DNA of 64,000 nt from Planctomycetaceae bacterium (GCA_021371795.1 JAJFVK010000004.1:62001-126000); one strand, 5' to 3'; numbered from the stretch's first letter, positions 9,501 to 18,907 are shown. Notes: generated from the sequence alone by a model not told the origin. Made by a program: numbers and translations.

Positions 9501-10589
9501 ATGGTTGACTGGAAAAATCCGCCGAGACTGTTTATACCCGGGCCTGTGCATGTCCTGCCTGACGTATTGCAGCAAATGAGCAGATATACTCTTGGCCACA
9601 GGGGCAAAGAGTATGCACAACTGCACAAAGAAACTGTGGATATGCTGAAGAAGATTCTGTTCACTGAACAGCACGTCTATTTGAGTACATCATCCGCATC
9701 AGGCGTTTGGGAAGGCAGTATTCGAAATTGCGTTGACCACAACGAAACAGTTCTTTGCACAATGTGCGGCGCGTTCAGCGATAAATTCGCCGACGTTGCC
9801 AGAGCGTGCGGCAGAACCGTCGAAGAGCTTAAAGTTGACTGGGGCAAAGCGACAACTGTAGAAATGATTGACAAGAAACTGTCCGAGGGCAAATACTCGG
9901 CGATTACGATTGTGTATAATGAAACAAGTACCGGCCTTACAAATCCGGTTTACGAAATCAGTGAAATGTTGAAGAAAAAATATCCTGACGTTCTTGTGCT
10001 TGTCGATGCTGTCAGCGGTATGATAGGTCTTCCGCTGCATTTTGATAAACTCGGCTGGGATGTTGTTTTCGCTTCTGTTCAGAAGGCATTTGCGATTCCG
10101 CCGGGCATGGCTGTTTTCGCTGTCAGCAATCGTGCGCTGGAAAAGAGCAAGAAAGTTACCGGCCGCGGATACTATTTCGACTTCCAGGAATTCGAAAAGA
10201 GCGCTGTCAAAGACCAGACCCCGACAACGCCATCGATTCCGCACATTATGGCGATTAACTATCAGTGCAAAAAATTCCTCGCCGAAGGAATGGAAAATGT
10301 TTGGGCAAGACATAAAAAAATGGGCGATTTTGTTAGAAGCTGGGCAAAGGAAAAATTTGGTCTGTTCTGCGAAGAGAAATATGCTTCAAACACCCTGACA
10401 ACGGTTAAGAACACTCGCGGCATTGTTATCGGCGATGTGATTAAAGCGGTTCAGGCAAAGCATAATACCATTTTCGGTAATGGTTATAGCAAATTGAAAG
10501 ATCAGACTTTCAGAATCGCGCACATGGGCGACATTACACTGCAGGATGTAAAAGAAGTCTGTCAGTGGATTGACGATGAAGTAAAATAG
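9501..10589 (+). CDS. class V aminotransferase (SerC / alanine-glyoxylate type)
   Basis: A 362-residue PLP-dependent fold-type I enzyme. FIPGPVHVLPDV opens the protein as in the alanine-glyoxylate and archaeal/Thermotoga-type phosphoserine aminotransferases. LVDAVSGMIG holds the cofactor-binding Asp and FASVQKAFAIPPG the Schiff-base Lys (near 196). Adjacent DUF1015 points to phosphoserine aminotransferase in serine synthesis; glyoxylate or pyruvate as amino acceptor is the alternative. GGAGG six bases upstream of ATG 9501 is an ideal ribosome site. A terminator follows. Confidence 0.85.
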   Translation: MVDWKNPPRLFIPGPVHVLPDVLQQMSRYTLGHRGKEYAQLHKETVDMLKKILFTEQHVYLSTSSASGVWEGSIRNCVDHNETVLCTMCGAFSDKFADVARACGRTVEELKVDWGKATTVEMIDKKLSEGKYSAITIVYNETSTGLTNPVYEISEMLKKKYPDVLVLVDAVSGMIGLPLHFDKLGWDVVFASVQKAFAIPPGMAVFAVSNRALEKSKKVTGRGYYFDFQEFEKSAVKDQTPTTPSIPHIMAINYQCKKFLAEGMENVWARHKKMGDFVRSWAKEKFGLFCEEKYASNTLTTVKNTRGIVIGDVIKAVQAKHNTIFGNGYSKLKDQTFRIAHMGDITLQDVKEVCQWIDDEVK

Positions 10590-10612
10590 GCAAGTTAAGC
10601 AGGTAAATATTC

Positions 10613-10642
10613 AAAGGCCGGGTAAATTACTCGGCCTTTTTT
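10613..10642 (+). terminator. rho-independent terminator
   Basis: AAAGGCCG and CGGCCTTT form the stem, followed by TTTTT, just after the aminotransferase gene. Confidence 0.85.
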
Positions 10643-10729
10643 ATTGCAGAGTGACATACTGTTGTCACTGACATCAAAATCTTATAGAAGTTTTTCCAAA
10701 GATACCCGATGAATAATACGGATACTTTT

Positions 10730-10812
10730 TGCAGTCGCTTTTGGCGGAGTTTGCTCCACATAGAGCAAGTGGTGCTGTGACCGCGTCCGATTCTGCTTTG
10801 AGCGACTTTTTT
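10730..10812 (+). ncRNA. candidate structured RNA with intrinsic terminator
   Basis: AGTCGCT (about 10733) pairs with AGCGACT (about 10800), followed by seven T. Inside are GGAG-tttg-CTCC and a second hairpin (AGCA-agtgg-TGCT extended by CAC/GTG). This nested fold ending in a T run on the plus strand lies in a gap with no ORF. A regulatory RNA or repeat-derived hairpin are both possible; no known family is recognised. Confidence 0.35.
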
Positions 10813-10827
10813 TGCTATTATTGTATT

Positions 10828-11106
10828 CTATTCAAAGTTGTAATGTTTTTTTACAGCTTCGCTGACGTGCCATGTGCACTTTAGTCCGTTTGGGAAAATA
10901 ACTAAATCGCCGGGTCCGAAGGAGACGTTGCCGTTGCCCGGCCTGTCCTTGACAGTTACTTTGCCTTCCAGAATAAGGCAGGTTTCCTTTTGGGTATAAT
11001 CCCAATCGAAACTGCTCTTATCGCACGCCCATATCGGCCAGCTTTTACACTCTTTAGTCTCCGCTTCGGTTGGTTTTCTGACTATAACATCTTTTATAGT
11101 TGCCAT
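10828..11106 (-). CDS. small cupin-domain protein (DUF861 type)
   Basis: A 92-residue single cupin. WDYTQKETCLILEGKVTV and FGPGDLVIFPNGLKCTWHV match the two cupin motifs of the EutQ/(S)-ureidoglycine aminohydrolase-like group, in which metal ligands are often partly replaced. GGAG six bases before ATG 11106 sets the start; earlier in-frame ATGs lack a ribosome site. Substrate unknown. It stands alone, divergent from the HD gene. Confidence 0.75.
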   Translation of the reverse strand: MATIKDVIVRKPTEAETKECKSWPIWACDKSSFDWDYTQKETCLILEGKVTVKDRPGNGNVSFGPGDLVIFPNGLKCTWHVSEAVKKHYNFE

Positions 11107-11221
11107 TTTTGACTCCATTTCTAATTTTCCACATTTTAAGCTGTGAAGATTGATTTTCAAGAAAATATGGAACATTGAACCATTTTAGAGTAAATTATTA
11201 CCTTTCAGTTTTGGAGTAAAA

Positions 11222-12013
11222 ATGACAAAAGAGCAGCTTGAAGGCTTAAAAAAATGGTTTTTTGACTACGTTGCCGGGTATTATGGCGGCGATAAACAGG
11301 TAAATGATGATATAAAGCTCAAAGACGACCACACAAGAAGGATGCTGGAAGATACTCTGATTATTACAAAGGAGTTGGGATTTAGTGTCGAGCAGTCAAT
11401 GCTTGCCGAGGTGATATCGCTTTTGCACGACACCGGCAGATTCGAGCAGTACAGAAAATACAAGACTTACAGTGATGTCGGAACAGAAGACCACAGCCAG
11501 ATGGGTTTGGAAATTCTGGCGGATAACAAAGTCCTTGATTGTTTCGACAGCAAAGAAAAAGATATTATCACAACCGCAGTCAAACTCCACAGCGTAAAAG
11601 ATTTTCCGAAAAATTTGGATAAGGATATTGAGCCGTTCGCGAAATTGATTCGCGACATTGACAAGCTGGACATTTTTTATGTTATGCTAAGCAGAGTTGA
11701 CGAATTGCGTGCCGACCCGGAAAAATGCTTAGCGATTTTCGGTTACCCTGCCACAGACGAATGCTCGGTGCATATTATGCAGGCGGTGCTTGAAGGCAGA
11801 ACAATTTCATACAAAGAATTCAAAACACTCAACGATATGATATTCGGTCTGCTGGGATGGATATATGATATAAATTTTGTCGCGACGCTGAAAGAAATTA
11901 AAAAACGCGAACTTGCTGAAAAACTTATTTCATATTTGCCGAAGACGGATGAAGTCCAAAAAGTCTGCCGTCACATGCTTGAAGTGCTCGACAAACGAAT
12001 CGCTAATAATTAA
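11222..12013 (+). CDS. HD-domain phosphohydrolase
   Basis: A 263-residue HD-superfamily protein. A His precedes the helix at 37 (DDHTRRM), the HD doublet is in SLLHDTGRFEQY (near 68), a further His is in VKLHSVKDFP, and the distal Asp is in RDIDKLDIFY. These are the expected metal ligands for phosphomonoester or phosphodiester hydrolysis. Substrate is unknown. GGAG lies six bases before ATG 11222. Confidence 0.8.
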   Translation: MTKEQLEGLKKWFFDYVAGYYGGDKQVNDDIKLKDDHTRRMLEDTLIITKELGFSVEQSMLAEVISLLHDTGRFEQYRKYKTYSDVGTEDHSQMGLEILADNKVLDCFDSKEKDIITTAVKLHSVKDFPKNLDKDIEPFAKLIRDIDKLDIFYVMLSRVDELRADPEKCLAIFGYPATDECSVHIMQAVLEGRTISYKEFKTLNDMIFGLLGWIYDINFVATLKEIKKRELAEKLISYLPKTDEVQKVCRHMLEVLDKRIANN

Positions 12014-12055
12014 AGCTGCCCGAAAAATCGGATAATTTTTGTAGGGCGGGCTTTA

Positions 12056-12811
12056 TTAATATGCAATCGCCTCTATCAGCATATCTTTATAATCGCCCCA
12101 GAGCTGCGCTTCGGATGCTTTTGAATCTTCTTTCGCCATCTCGACGGTGATGATCGGCATATTAAGTTCCAGCCCGATATACGAGCCGAGTGAACCGGGA
12201 CGCGCACCAAGTTTTTCCAGGGGCAATTTACACTTGTCTGCCAGACGCTTTGCTATGTCTTCTGCAGGCCCGTCGTAATCAATACAATTCAGTGCTTCGT
12301 GAAACGCAAGAATCTTTGACGGCTTGTAAATGTTGATTATTTTGTAAAGCTCGTAACTTTCAATTTCACTCAACGCAAAACTTCCATTTGTTCTATTGTT
12401 CTCTCTATTGGCCGCGGGAAAATTCCTGTTAAGATCAATGTTGTTTGCGTTATGCCTTGTTTTCTTCGTGAAGCCGTCAGGATTTACAACCGGGATGATA
12501 ATCACGGTTTTGCCGTCGAGCAATTCACAATTTTCCATAAGATAATTTTTGAAATGATTAAGCAAAGGCGTTCCCGCCCTTTCGCTGCCGTGAATCGATG
12601 CGAATAATAATGTAACGTTGGAACCGCTGCCGAGTTTTGTGTAACTAATTGGTTTGCCCTTAACTGAACTGCCCGCCGAATAAACGTTGGCCGGCTCGGA
12701 ACATTTATTCACCAATTTTTCTTTTCCTGATTTAAAAGAAGAACAGCCGCCGACAAACAATGAAGCCGAAATTAAAACGATAAATAAAGCTGCTTGAGGT
12801 TTTATAATCAT
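12056..12811 (-). CDS. M14-family zinc peptidase, lipoprotein
   Basis: A 251-residue protein with a lipobox signal (LFVGGC at 18-23), so it is probably anchored in the periplasm. Metallocarboxypeptidase features are the HGSE zinc pair near 74, the NPDGF and NIDLNRNFP substrate-binding stretches, a third ligand in AFHEAL and the catalytic Glu in ITVEMAKED. It most resembles MpaA-type murein tripeptide amidases, which act on peptidoglycan peptides. Its ATG overlaps the stop of the oxidoreductase gene by four bases. Confidence 0.85.
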   Translation of the reverse strand: MIIKPQAALFIVLISASLFVGGCSSFKSGKEKLVNKCSEPANVYSAGSSVKGKPISYTKLGSGSNVTLLFASIHGSERAGTPLLNHFKNYLMENCELLDGKTVIIIPVVNPDGFTKKTRHNANNIDLNRNFPAANRENNRTNGSFALSEIESYELYKIINIYKPSKILAFHEALNCIDYDGPAEDIAKRLADKCKLPLEKLGARPGSLGSYIGLELNMPIITVEMAKEDSKASEAQLWGDYKDMLIEAIAY

Positions 12812-13881
12812 ACGAATGGAAATCTTTCTTTTTCAGAAATTTCAAAAAATCTGCCCGGCGATTCAGGCATACCGGTTTTTGTGCTCAAGTAAGCCGCTTC
12901 AATGAGTGCCATCGTTGCAAGGTCGAGCCTGGAACTGTTTCGCAATTTATATTTGTCAGGTTCCAGCAGTGCCCTGCCGAAATCGATAAACATTTCTGTA
13001 ATGCATTTGTCCGCCTTGAGCGGATATTTATTTTCAGAAAACAGATTGTCATTTTCATCATAGATAGCAAGACGATTCGGCGTAGCGATAATATTTTGTT
13101 TAGAGCCATAAATTCTTACCGGCGCAACATTGTTGTTGCCTGTTTGCCGTGCGGCCATAAATGTGCCGATAAGTCCTTCTTTGAAAACAAGCGACGCGGT
13201 AACGGTATCTTCGCCGAAATATTGTTTGGCTTTTTTGTCGGGGCTCTGATTTGTCAGCAGAGCGTAAACCTGATTCGGAAGAGAAAAATTTTCCACCAGC
13301 AGACTCAACAGCTCAAAACAATCATTAAGCAGCGCTCCCCCGCCAGATAATTTTTGTTCCGCTTTCGGATACGAAATGATTGGCTGAAAAAAATCGTCGC
13401 CGAAAGTTGCGCACATATTCACAAAATAAAAATCGCGGCGTTCAACGCTTCGCAAATAATCGCCAAGCCGTTCAAAGCCCGGCGAAAATCGAACCGGTGC
13501 CGCGGTAACATACTTTACATTATTTTTTTTCGCCAGCGTGATGAACTCCGACGCAAGCTCGAAATTCGGCGCAGTAGGAATGAGTTTAAGAATATGGCAT
13601 TTTTTATTTATCGCCATCTTTACAAATTCAGCGCACTTTGTTAACGGCTCGGCAACGATGAGAACATCCGGCTGATTCTGCAAAATAAACTGCCGATAAT
13701 CGTCGAACGCGGTACAGTTATAAACCTGCGCGGCTCGATTTGCGTTTGCAAGATTACCGTCTGCGATGGAAACCACTTCGTACAGACCCGTTGCGCAAGC
13801 CGACTCAAGCAGGCCGGCCGCCCTGACGTTAAGACCGAGCCAGGCGGTTTTCAATTTGCCTGTATTTATAAGCTGTTCCAT
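12808..13881 (-). CDS. Gfo/Idh/MocA-family oxidoreductase
   Basis: A 357-residue NAD(P)-dependent dehydrogenase-like protein. An N-terminal Rossmann fold (KTAWLGLNVRAAGLL; glycines are fewer than in the usual GxGxxG) is followed by the ILKLIPTAPN segment, where the family normally has EKP. The alpha/beta C-terminal domain follows. The weak dinucleotide motif and the altered EKP make catalysis uncertain. The start at 13881 is chosen because earlier in-frame ATGs lie inside glyA. It is probably co-transcribed with glyA and coupled to the M14 gene. Confidence 0.75.
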   Translation of the reverse strand: MEQLINTGKLKTAWLGLNVRAAGLLESACATGLYEVVSIADGNLANANRAAQVYNCTAFDDYRQFILQNQPDVLIVAEPLTKCAEFVKMAINKKCHILKLIPTAPNFELASEFITLAKKNNVKYVTAAPVRFSPGFERLGDYLRSVERRDFYFVNMCATFGDDFFQPIISYPKAEQKLSGGGALLNDCFELLSLLVENFSLPNQVYALLTNQSPDKKAKQYFGEDTVTASLVFKEGLIGTFMAARQTGNNNVAPVRIYGSKQNIIATPNRLAIYDENDNLFSENKYPLKADKCITEMFIDFGRALLEPDKYKLRNSSRLDLATMALIEAAYLSTKTGMPESPGRFFEISEKERFPFV

Positions 13882-13901
13882 CAGCGTCCGTGTTTTTATA
13901 G

Positions 13902-15164
13902 CTAACTTTTCGCCGGAATAATAAAATGATCCGGTACAGGGAACTGCGAACAAAGCATAAGCGATTCTCTGCTGACCTGTGCGATGACATCTTCATTATC
14001 AATATTGTCAGCGACTTTCGCAATTAGTGAAGCGACAATTTTCATCTGTTCTTCTTTCATGCCGCGAGTCGTAATCGCAGGCGTTCCAATGCGAAGACCG
14101 TTCGGATTAAACGGCTTGGCTGGGTCGCCGGGAATCGTATTGTAATTCGTTTCAATGCGTGCCCTGTCGAGCGCTTTGGCAAGTTTCTTGCCGGGAATAT
14201 TTTTACTTCTCAAATCGATAAGAATTAAATGATTGTCAGTTCCGCCAGTGAAAAGAGTAAATCCTTTTTCCATCAGTGACTCCGCAAGTACTTTTGCGTT
14301 TGCGACAACCTGTTTCGCGTAAGCGACAAACTCCGGCGTATCGGCTTCGTGGAGCGCAACAGCAAGAGCGCTTATTGTGTGCATATGCGGGCCGCCCTGC
14401 AATCCGGGGAACACAGCCTTGTCAATCGCTTCTGCCAGTGCAGCTTTACACATCAGCATTCCGCCTCGCGGGCCTCGCAAAGTTTTATGCGTTGTCGTCG
14501 AAACTATATCAGCGTAAGGAACAGGACTCGGATGAATTCCCGCAACAACAAGACCGCTGATGTGCGCGATATCGCTCAAATGAACAGCGCCAACTTTTTT
14601 CGCAATCTCACTGAAATTTTTAAAATTAATAATTCGCGGATATGCGCTTGCGCCGCTGATAATAACTTTTGGTTTGTGCTTTACAGCGAGCTCTTCAATT
14701 TTATTAAAATCAAACTGCCCTGTTGTTGGGTCGAGTTCATAACTTACAGAATTAAAAATTTTACTTGTGAAATTTACTTTCCAGCCATGACTCAAATGTC
14801 CGCCGTAAGGAAGAGCAAGTCCCATTATTGTATCGCCCGGTGCAGCAACTGCGCTGTATGCCGCAAGATTTGCAACCGCGCCGGAATGCGACTGAACATT
14901 CGCATGGTCAACTTTGAAAAGTTTTTTTGCGCGTTCGATTGCGATTGACTCGACAAGGTCGGTGATTTGCTGACCTTCATAATAACGTTTGCCCGGATAA
15001 CCTTCAGCATATTTATTTGTCAGACAACTTCCCGTTGCTGCCATCACTGCTTTCGATACATAATTTTCTGATGGTATCAGACGAATACAAGCGCTCTGAC
15101 GAGCACCCTCTTGGCGCAGAAGTTCATAAATTTGCGGATCATACTTTTCTAATGGCGTAATCAT
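13902..15164 (-). CDS. glyA: serine hydroxymethyltransferase
   Basis: A 420-residue PLP enzyme that converts serine and tetrahydrofolate to glycine and 5,10-methylene-THF. Full-length family features include LIPSENYVS, NKYAEGYPGKRYYEG, the Lys-bearing STTTHKTLRGPRGG loop and the C-terminal RIGTPAITTRGMKE. GGAG is six bases before ATG 15164. It heads a minus-strand unit with the Gfo/Idh/MocA and M14 genes. Its one-carbon product supplies ThyX and MetF encoded later in the window. Confidence 0.96.
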   Translation of the reverse strand: MITPLEKYDPQIYELLRQEGARQSACIRLIPSENYVSKAVMAATGSCLTNKYAEGYPGKRYYEGQQITDLVESIAIERAKKLFKVDHANVQSHSGAVANLAAYSAVAAPGDTIMGLALPYGGHLSHGWKVNFTSKIFNSVSYELDPTTGQFDFNKIEELAVKHKPKVIISGASAYPRIINFKNFSEIAKKVGAVHLSDIAHISGLVVAGIHPSPVPYADIVSTTTHKTLRGPRGGMLMCKAALAEAIDKAVFPGLQGGPHMHTISALAVALHEADTPEFVAYAKQVVANAKVLAESLMEKGFTLFTGGTDNHLILIDLRSKNIPGKKLAKALDRARIETNYNTIPGDPAKPFNPNGLRIGTPAITTRGMKEEQMKIVASLIAKVADNIDNEDVIAQVSRESLMLCSQFPVPDHFIIPAKS

Positions 15165-15649
15165 ATTTAGCTCCGATAAAAATTACTAATATAGTATTGA
15201 TACCAATGGTCTTAAAAACTGCGAATGTAATTCCGCCGGCGTCCCTTGGGGATTTGCCAAGTGATTTGTTAATCGCAAGCAAAAATACCTATGGTATTCA
15301 AGCGAGCAGTTTAACAAAAGTTTCCATTTGGGTCTAATAATTTTTAAGGATATGCTCCTTATAATTAGTCATTGCAGAATTTATTGCCCTTTACTTATGT
15401 CGCACTGCCGGTATCTATGTCAGATTTGCTATTTTACGTAATCATTACATTTTAAACCACATACTGTTAAATTAATCGCTTTATTTGTTTTTTGAATAAC
15501 TAATACAGATATAATACACGTAAAAAATATGTTTTCGTGTTTTGTGTCTATTGAACTATGATTATAGAGCCTTACCATCCTCATTGTTTGGGATTTTTCA
15601 AGTTTGTATCATGTATTATCTTGTTTTGTTCCTGCGGCTTTACTTTTTT

Positions 15650-15665
15650 TGTTTCACGTGAAACA
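15650..15665. promoter_or_regulatory. parS centromere site
   Basis: TGTTTCACGTGAAACA is an exact match to the 16-bp chromosomal parS consensus bound by ParB. It lies 345 bases upstream of parB. Confidence 0.93.
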
Positions 15666-15790
15666 ATACGAATTTAATATGTAAAACTTAATATTTAAAA
15701 TTGGAAACGACGTCCAAGTACTCCGTCCAAATCTTAAATCTTTGCCGAAGGCATCCCTTTGGGACAATCTTCAATCTTAAATCGTCAAAC

Positions 15791-15806
15791 TGTTTCACGT
15801 GGAACA
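15791..15806. promoter_or_regulatory. second parS site
   Basis: TGTTTCACGTGGAACA differs from the perfect palindrome at one base and matches commonly used parS variants. It is 141 bases from the first site. Confidence 0.85.
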
Positions 15807-16010
15807 CAGAACAGCCTTTTGGCCTCTGCTTTCTTTTCAAATTTCTTAAAATGCTCTATAAACACTAATTTTGTACAAAAAATTGCTCAAAAACGGTATT
15901 TTTTACGATTTTTTGTTGGAAATCCGTCCAAAATGATGTTAGAAAAGCCTTTCAGGCGTTAGCTAAATATTGACACTTGAGTACTAAAAACTCTATTCAA
16001 GGAACGAATA

Positions 16011-16952
16011 ATGATACCAAAAAACAAGGAAAAACCCAAACACCTCGGCAGGGGACTCGAATCACTTTTAGGCCCAATTATCAGCACAGTACAGGAAAAT
16101 ATGGATAATGTGGTTACACAGTCCGCACCTAACTTTAGTGCTGATAAAGAGTTACATAAATATGTGGTGGAATTGGAGTTTGAAACCATTGTTCCAAACC
16201 CATTCCAACCCCGTCATAACTGGAACGATGAACAGTTGCAGGATCTTGCCGGCTCTATAAAAGAGAACGGAGTACTGCAGCCTATTATAGTAAGACCCAA
16301 TAATGGTAAATACGAGATTGTGGCTGGAGAAAGACGATTTAGGGCATCGCAGTTAGCAGGCCTGAAAAAGATACCTGCGATGGTTCGCAAGACGGATGAC
16401 ACAGAAATGCTCGCGCTTGCTATCGTTGAAAATGTCCACCGAGCGGATTTGAATCCGATTGAAAAAGCAAAAGCGTATCAGAGTTTTATGGAGATGTTCA
16501 ATCTTACGCAGGAACAGGCTGCACAAAAACTCGGCCAGGACAGATCCGTGCTTGCCAATTATATTCGTCTGCTGAATCTTCCTGCTGAAGTAAAGCAGAT
16601 GCTTGTTGATGGCGCACTCGATATGGGACACGCTCGCGCGATACTTGCGCTGCCGACGGATGATTTGCGAAAGCGTTTAGCAAATCGTGCGCTGGCAGGG
16701 CGTTTGAGTGTTCGTGAAGTTGAACGGCTTGTTCGTCTTGCGATTGCCGCAGGCGATGAGAAAAAACAAAAACAGATAATTGAAAAGCCTGCGAACATAA
16801 AAGATCTCGAGGAAAAAATTCGCGCACGTCTCGGAACTCGTGTAGATATTAAAGCTAAAAAAAATGGACAGCGGGGGAAAATCATTATCGAGTTTTATTC
16901 GCTTGATGAATTTGACAGCATAACGCAAATGCTCGGCGTTACTAACGAGTAA
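16011..16952 (+). CDS. parB: chromosome-partitioning protein ParB
   Basis: A 313-residue ParB/Spo0J CTPase clamp loader. LGRGLESLLG opens the protein, the GERRFRASQLAG motif near 106 and ENVHRADLNPIEKA near 140 form the ParB nuclease-like/CTP-binding domain, and the HTH (TQEQAAQKLGQDRSVLANYIRL) recognises parS. A C-terminal dimer domain ends the protein. It nucleates on the two parS sites just upstream and spreads to guide origin segregation with ParA. No parA is adjacent, which departs from the usual parAB pair. AAGGA lies close before ATG 16011. Confidence 0.95.
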   Translation: MIPKNKEKPKHLGRGLESLLGPIISTVQENMDNVVTQSAPNFSADKELHKYVVELEFETIVPNPFQPRHNWNDEQLQDLAGSIKENGVLQPIIVRPNNGKYEIVAGERRFRASQLAGLKKIPAMVRKTDDTEMLALAIVENVHRADLNPIEKAKAYQSFMEMFNLTQEQAAQKLGQDRSVLANYIRLLNLPAEVKQMLVDGALDMGHARAILALPTDDLRKRLANRALAGRLSVREVERLVRLAIAAGDEKKQKQIIEKPANIKDLEEKIRARLGTRVDIKAKKNGQRGKIIIEFYSLDEFDSITQMLGVTNE

Positions 16953-16968
16953 TGCCAAATAAAAAAAT

Positions 16969-17000
16969 TAAAGCTGATTCTAAAAAAATCAGCTTTTTTT
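16969..17000 (+). terminator. rho-independent terminator of parB
   Basis: AAAGCTGATT and AATCAGCTTT form a stem followed by a T run. Confidence 0.85.
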
Positions 17001-17069
17001 ATAGACTAAATTAGAAACGTGTGTGTCTTATTATCAGCGATTCGCAATTTTAAGTTTTCCAGGATACGT

Positions 17070-17606
17070 ATGCTCGAAGATAAATGGCTGATTTGGAAAT
17101 TGAAGCGGGGCAGCAGTGATGCTCTTTGCTGCATATATAAAAAGTACAAAACAAATATGCTGGCACTGGCGGTTACTCTTTCAAATGATAAATTTCTTGC
17201 TGAAGATATTGTGCACGATTGTTTCGTCTCGTTTGCCGGCTGCTGTCGAAAACTCCAGTTGAAAACTTCGCTGAAAAGTTATCTTTTAACATCGGTTGCA
17301 AATCGTGTGCGGAATATTTGTAGGGACAAAATCAAATCAGCAGCGGACATTAATGAAATGGAAATCGCCGATTCGGATTTAAAGCAGCCGCTGCAGCAGG
17401 CGATGAATAATGAACGCGTTCGAAAAATTAATTTTGCTTTAGGACTGCTTCCGTATGAACAGCGAGAGATAATAATCCTGTATTTCCAAAGCAGATTGAC
17501 CTTCAAAGAAATAGCCGAATCGCAAAATGTGTCAATCAATACAATTCAAAGCAGATACCGGTATGGAATAGATAAACTGCGGTCATTGTTAGATGGTGAG
17601 GTATAA
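17070..17606 (+). CDS. ECF-like sigma-70 factor
   Basis: A 178-residue two-domain sigma factor. Region 2 spans about 8-80 (FLAEDIVHDCFVSFAG) and region 4 about 120-175 (LPYEQREIIILYF, then a TFKEIAESQNVSINTIQSRY HTH). It directs RNA polymerase to a dedicated promoter set. AGGA five bases before ATG 17070 selects this start; the ATG at 17019 has none. The next gene starts two bases after its stop and encodes a membrane protein, the usual place for an anti-sigma factor. Confidence 0.85.
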   Translation: MLEDKWLIWKLKRGSSDALCCIYKKYKTNMLALAVTLSNDKFLAEDIVHDCFVSFAGCCRKLQLKTSLKSYLLTSVANRVRNICRDKIKSAADINEMEIADSDLKQPLQQAMNNERVRKINFALGLLPYEQREIIILYFQSRLTFKEIAESQNVSINTIQSRYRYGIDKLRSLLDGEV

Positions 17607-17607
17607 A

Positions 17608-18843
17608 ATGAGTACTGCAGAAAAAATAGAAAAGCTAATTAAACAATTTTTTGAAACACAAAAATCATCCGCTGTTATGCCATTTGAAAAAGACGAACAA
17701 ATTATCAATGACGCATTGGCAGCATTTGAAAAACATAAAACACAATCGGCTCATTTGCAGCCGAGTGTATGGAGAATAATTATGAAAAGCAGAATCACAA
17801 AATTTGCAGTTGCCGCGATAATAATTGTTGCGGCAGTATTAAGCATTGGTATTTTTGATAGAACCGTACCAACAGCTTTAGGAATCGAACAGATAATTGA
17901 AGCTTATAATAATATCCACTACTTGCATGTGAAAGAATATAGGAAAGACCACCCTGATAGTAACGGAGAGCCTTGGGAGTTTTGGATTAAATCTAATGAA
18001 CAAGGCGGTATCGAAAAGGCAAGATATTACCTGCCAGAAACAGAAGATGGTCCAAAGCTCATTACCTGGACACCGGAAAAAGCAGAGATATGGTTCAAAA
18101 AGAAGAATAGCCATCTTATTTTCCAAAGTAAAAAAATTGAAAAATGGATGAAAACCCTAATAGAACAATCTCAGCCTAAATTGGTTATGGAAAACTTTCT
18201 CGAAAAACAAAAAATAGGCGTCATTGACATCAATACTACAACACCATCAAACAAGCAGGAACCAACTGTGATTGTTGTAACATACAGAAACATACAGAAG
18301 AAAGAAATTTACTATATAAATCAGGCAACGAATTTAATTACTTCTATTGAACTTTATGATGATGGAAACTCTGAACCATTTTCCACGAGGGAATTTTATG
18401 AATATAATGTGCGGATAGACGAAAAAATGTTCACACTTAAAGATGAAGTACCCAAAGATGTCACAGTAGTTGACCAACTCAGTCAGCTCATTGGCATTCC
18501 GCAGGGAAGTATGACTGATGAGCAGGCCGCAGCAGAAACAGTCCGTCAGTTTTTCCAGGCCTTAATTGATAAGAATTACAAAAAAGCGGGCTTGATATAT
18601 TCCGGCATTTCAGAAGAAAAAGCGAAAGAACGTTTTGGCCGATTAAATGTCATCGCTATTATTTCGGTTGACAATCCGGTATCATTTCCCCAATGCGGTG
18701 AACATAGCTTTAGTGTCGGTTGTCAAATTGAATTAGTTGACGAAAGCGGGAAAAACATTGTACATAAATTTGGTTCTGTCAAAGCACGATGTGGCGATGA
18801 TGAAATGCACCCTGACCGTTGGATTATTCATGGCGGTATTTAA
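17608..18843 (+). CDS. membrane protein, likely sigma-factor partner
   Basis: A 411-residue protein with about 58 cytosolic residues, one transmembrane helix (FAVAAIIIVAAVLSIGIF, near 66-83) and a large extracytoplasmic domain. There is no recognisable zinc anti-sigma motif. The topology and the two-base gap after the sigma gene suggest regulation of that factor. The exported part resembles outer-membrane lipoprotein-sorting-like beta folds in planctomycete sigma-linked proteins, but I cannot assign a domain. GAGG six bases before ATG 17608 sets the start. Confidence 0.65.
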   Translation: MSTAEKIEKLIKQFFETQKSSAVMPFEKDEQIINDALAAFEKHKTQSAHLQPSVWRIIMKSRITKFAVAAIIIVAAVLSIGIFDRTVPTALGIEQIIEAYNNIHYLHVKEYRKDHPDSNGEPWEFWIKSNEQGGIEKARYYLPETEDGPKLITWTPEKAEIWFKKKNSHLIFQSKKIEKWMKTLIEQSQPKLVMENFLEKQKIGVIDINTTTPSNKQEPTVIVVTYRNIQKKEIYYINQATNLITSIELYDDGNSEPFSTREFYEYNVRIDEKMFTLKDEVPKDVTVVDQLSQLIGIPQGSMTDEQAAAETVRQFFQALIDKNYKKAGLIYSGISEEKAKERFGRLNVIAIISVDNPVSFPQCGEHSFSVGCQIELVDESGKNIVHKFGSVKARCGDDEMHPDRWIIHGGI

Positions 18844-18863
18844 AAAGTGTAAAATATGAAATA

Positions 18864-18902
18864 AAAAAGGCCGGGCGAAGGATGCTTCACTCGGCCTTTT
18901 TA
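18864..18902 (+). terminator. rho-independent terminator
   Basis: AAAAAGGCCG and CGGCCTTTTT with a short loop, just after the sigma operon. Confidence 0.8.
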
Positions 18903-18907
18903 TGCGC

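Larger units (their letters stand above)
15165..16010. other. gene-free region between glyA and parB with parS sites
   Basis: About 850 A/T-rich bases without a convincing gene. It holds two parS sites (15650, 15791), an ATCTTCAATCTTAAAT repeat near 15765 and an ACACG...CGTGT inverted repeat near 15517. I looked for a glycine or THF riboswitch before glyA and for DnaA boxes and saw neither. Confidence 0.6.

Noticed and set aside
15165-15330. possible glycine or tetrahydrofolate riboswitch in the glyA leader
   Set aside because: None of the conserved core blocks of either class is present in the minus-strand leader.
15165-16010. chromosome origin beside parS
   Set aside because: No cluster of TTATCCACA-type DnaA boxes and no dnaA or dnaN; parS alone does not mark an origin.
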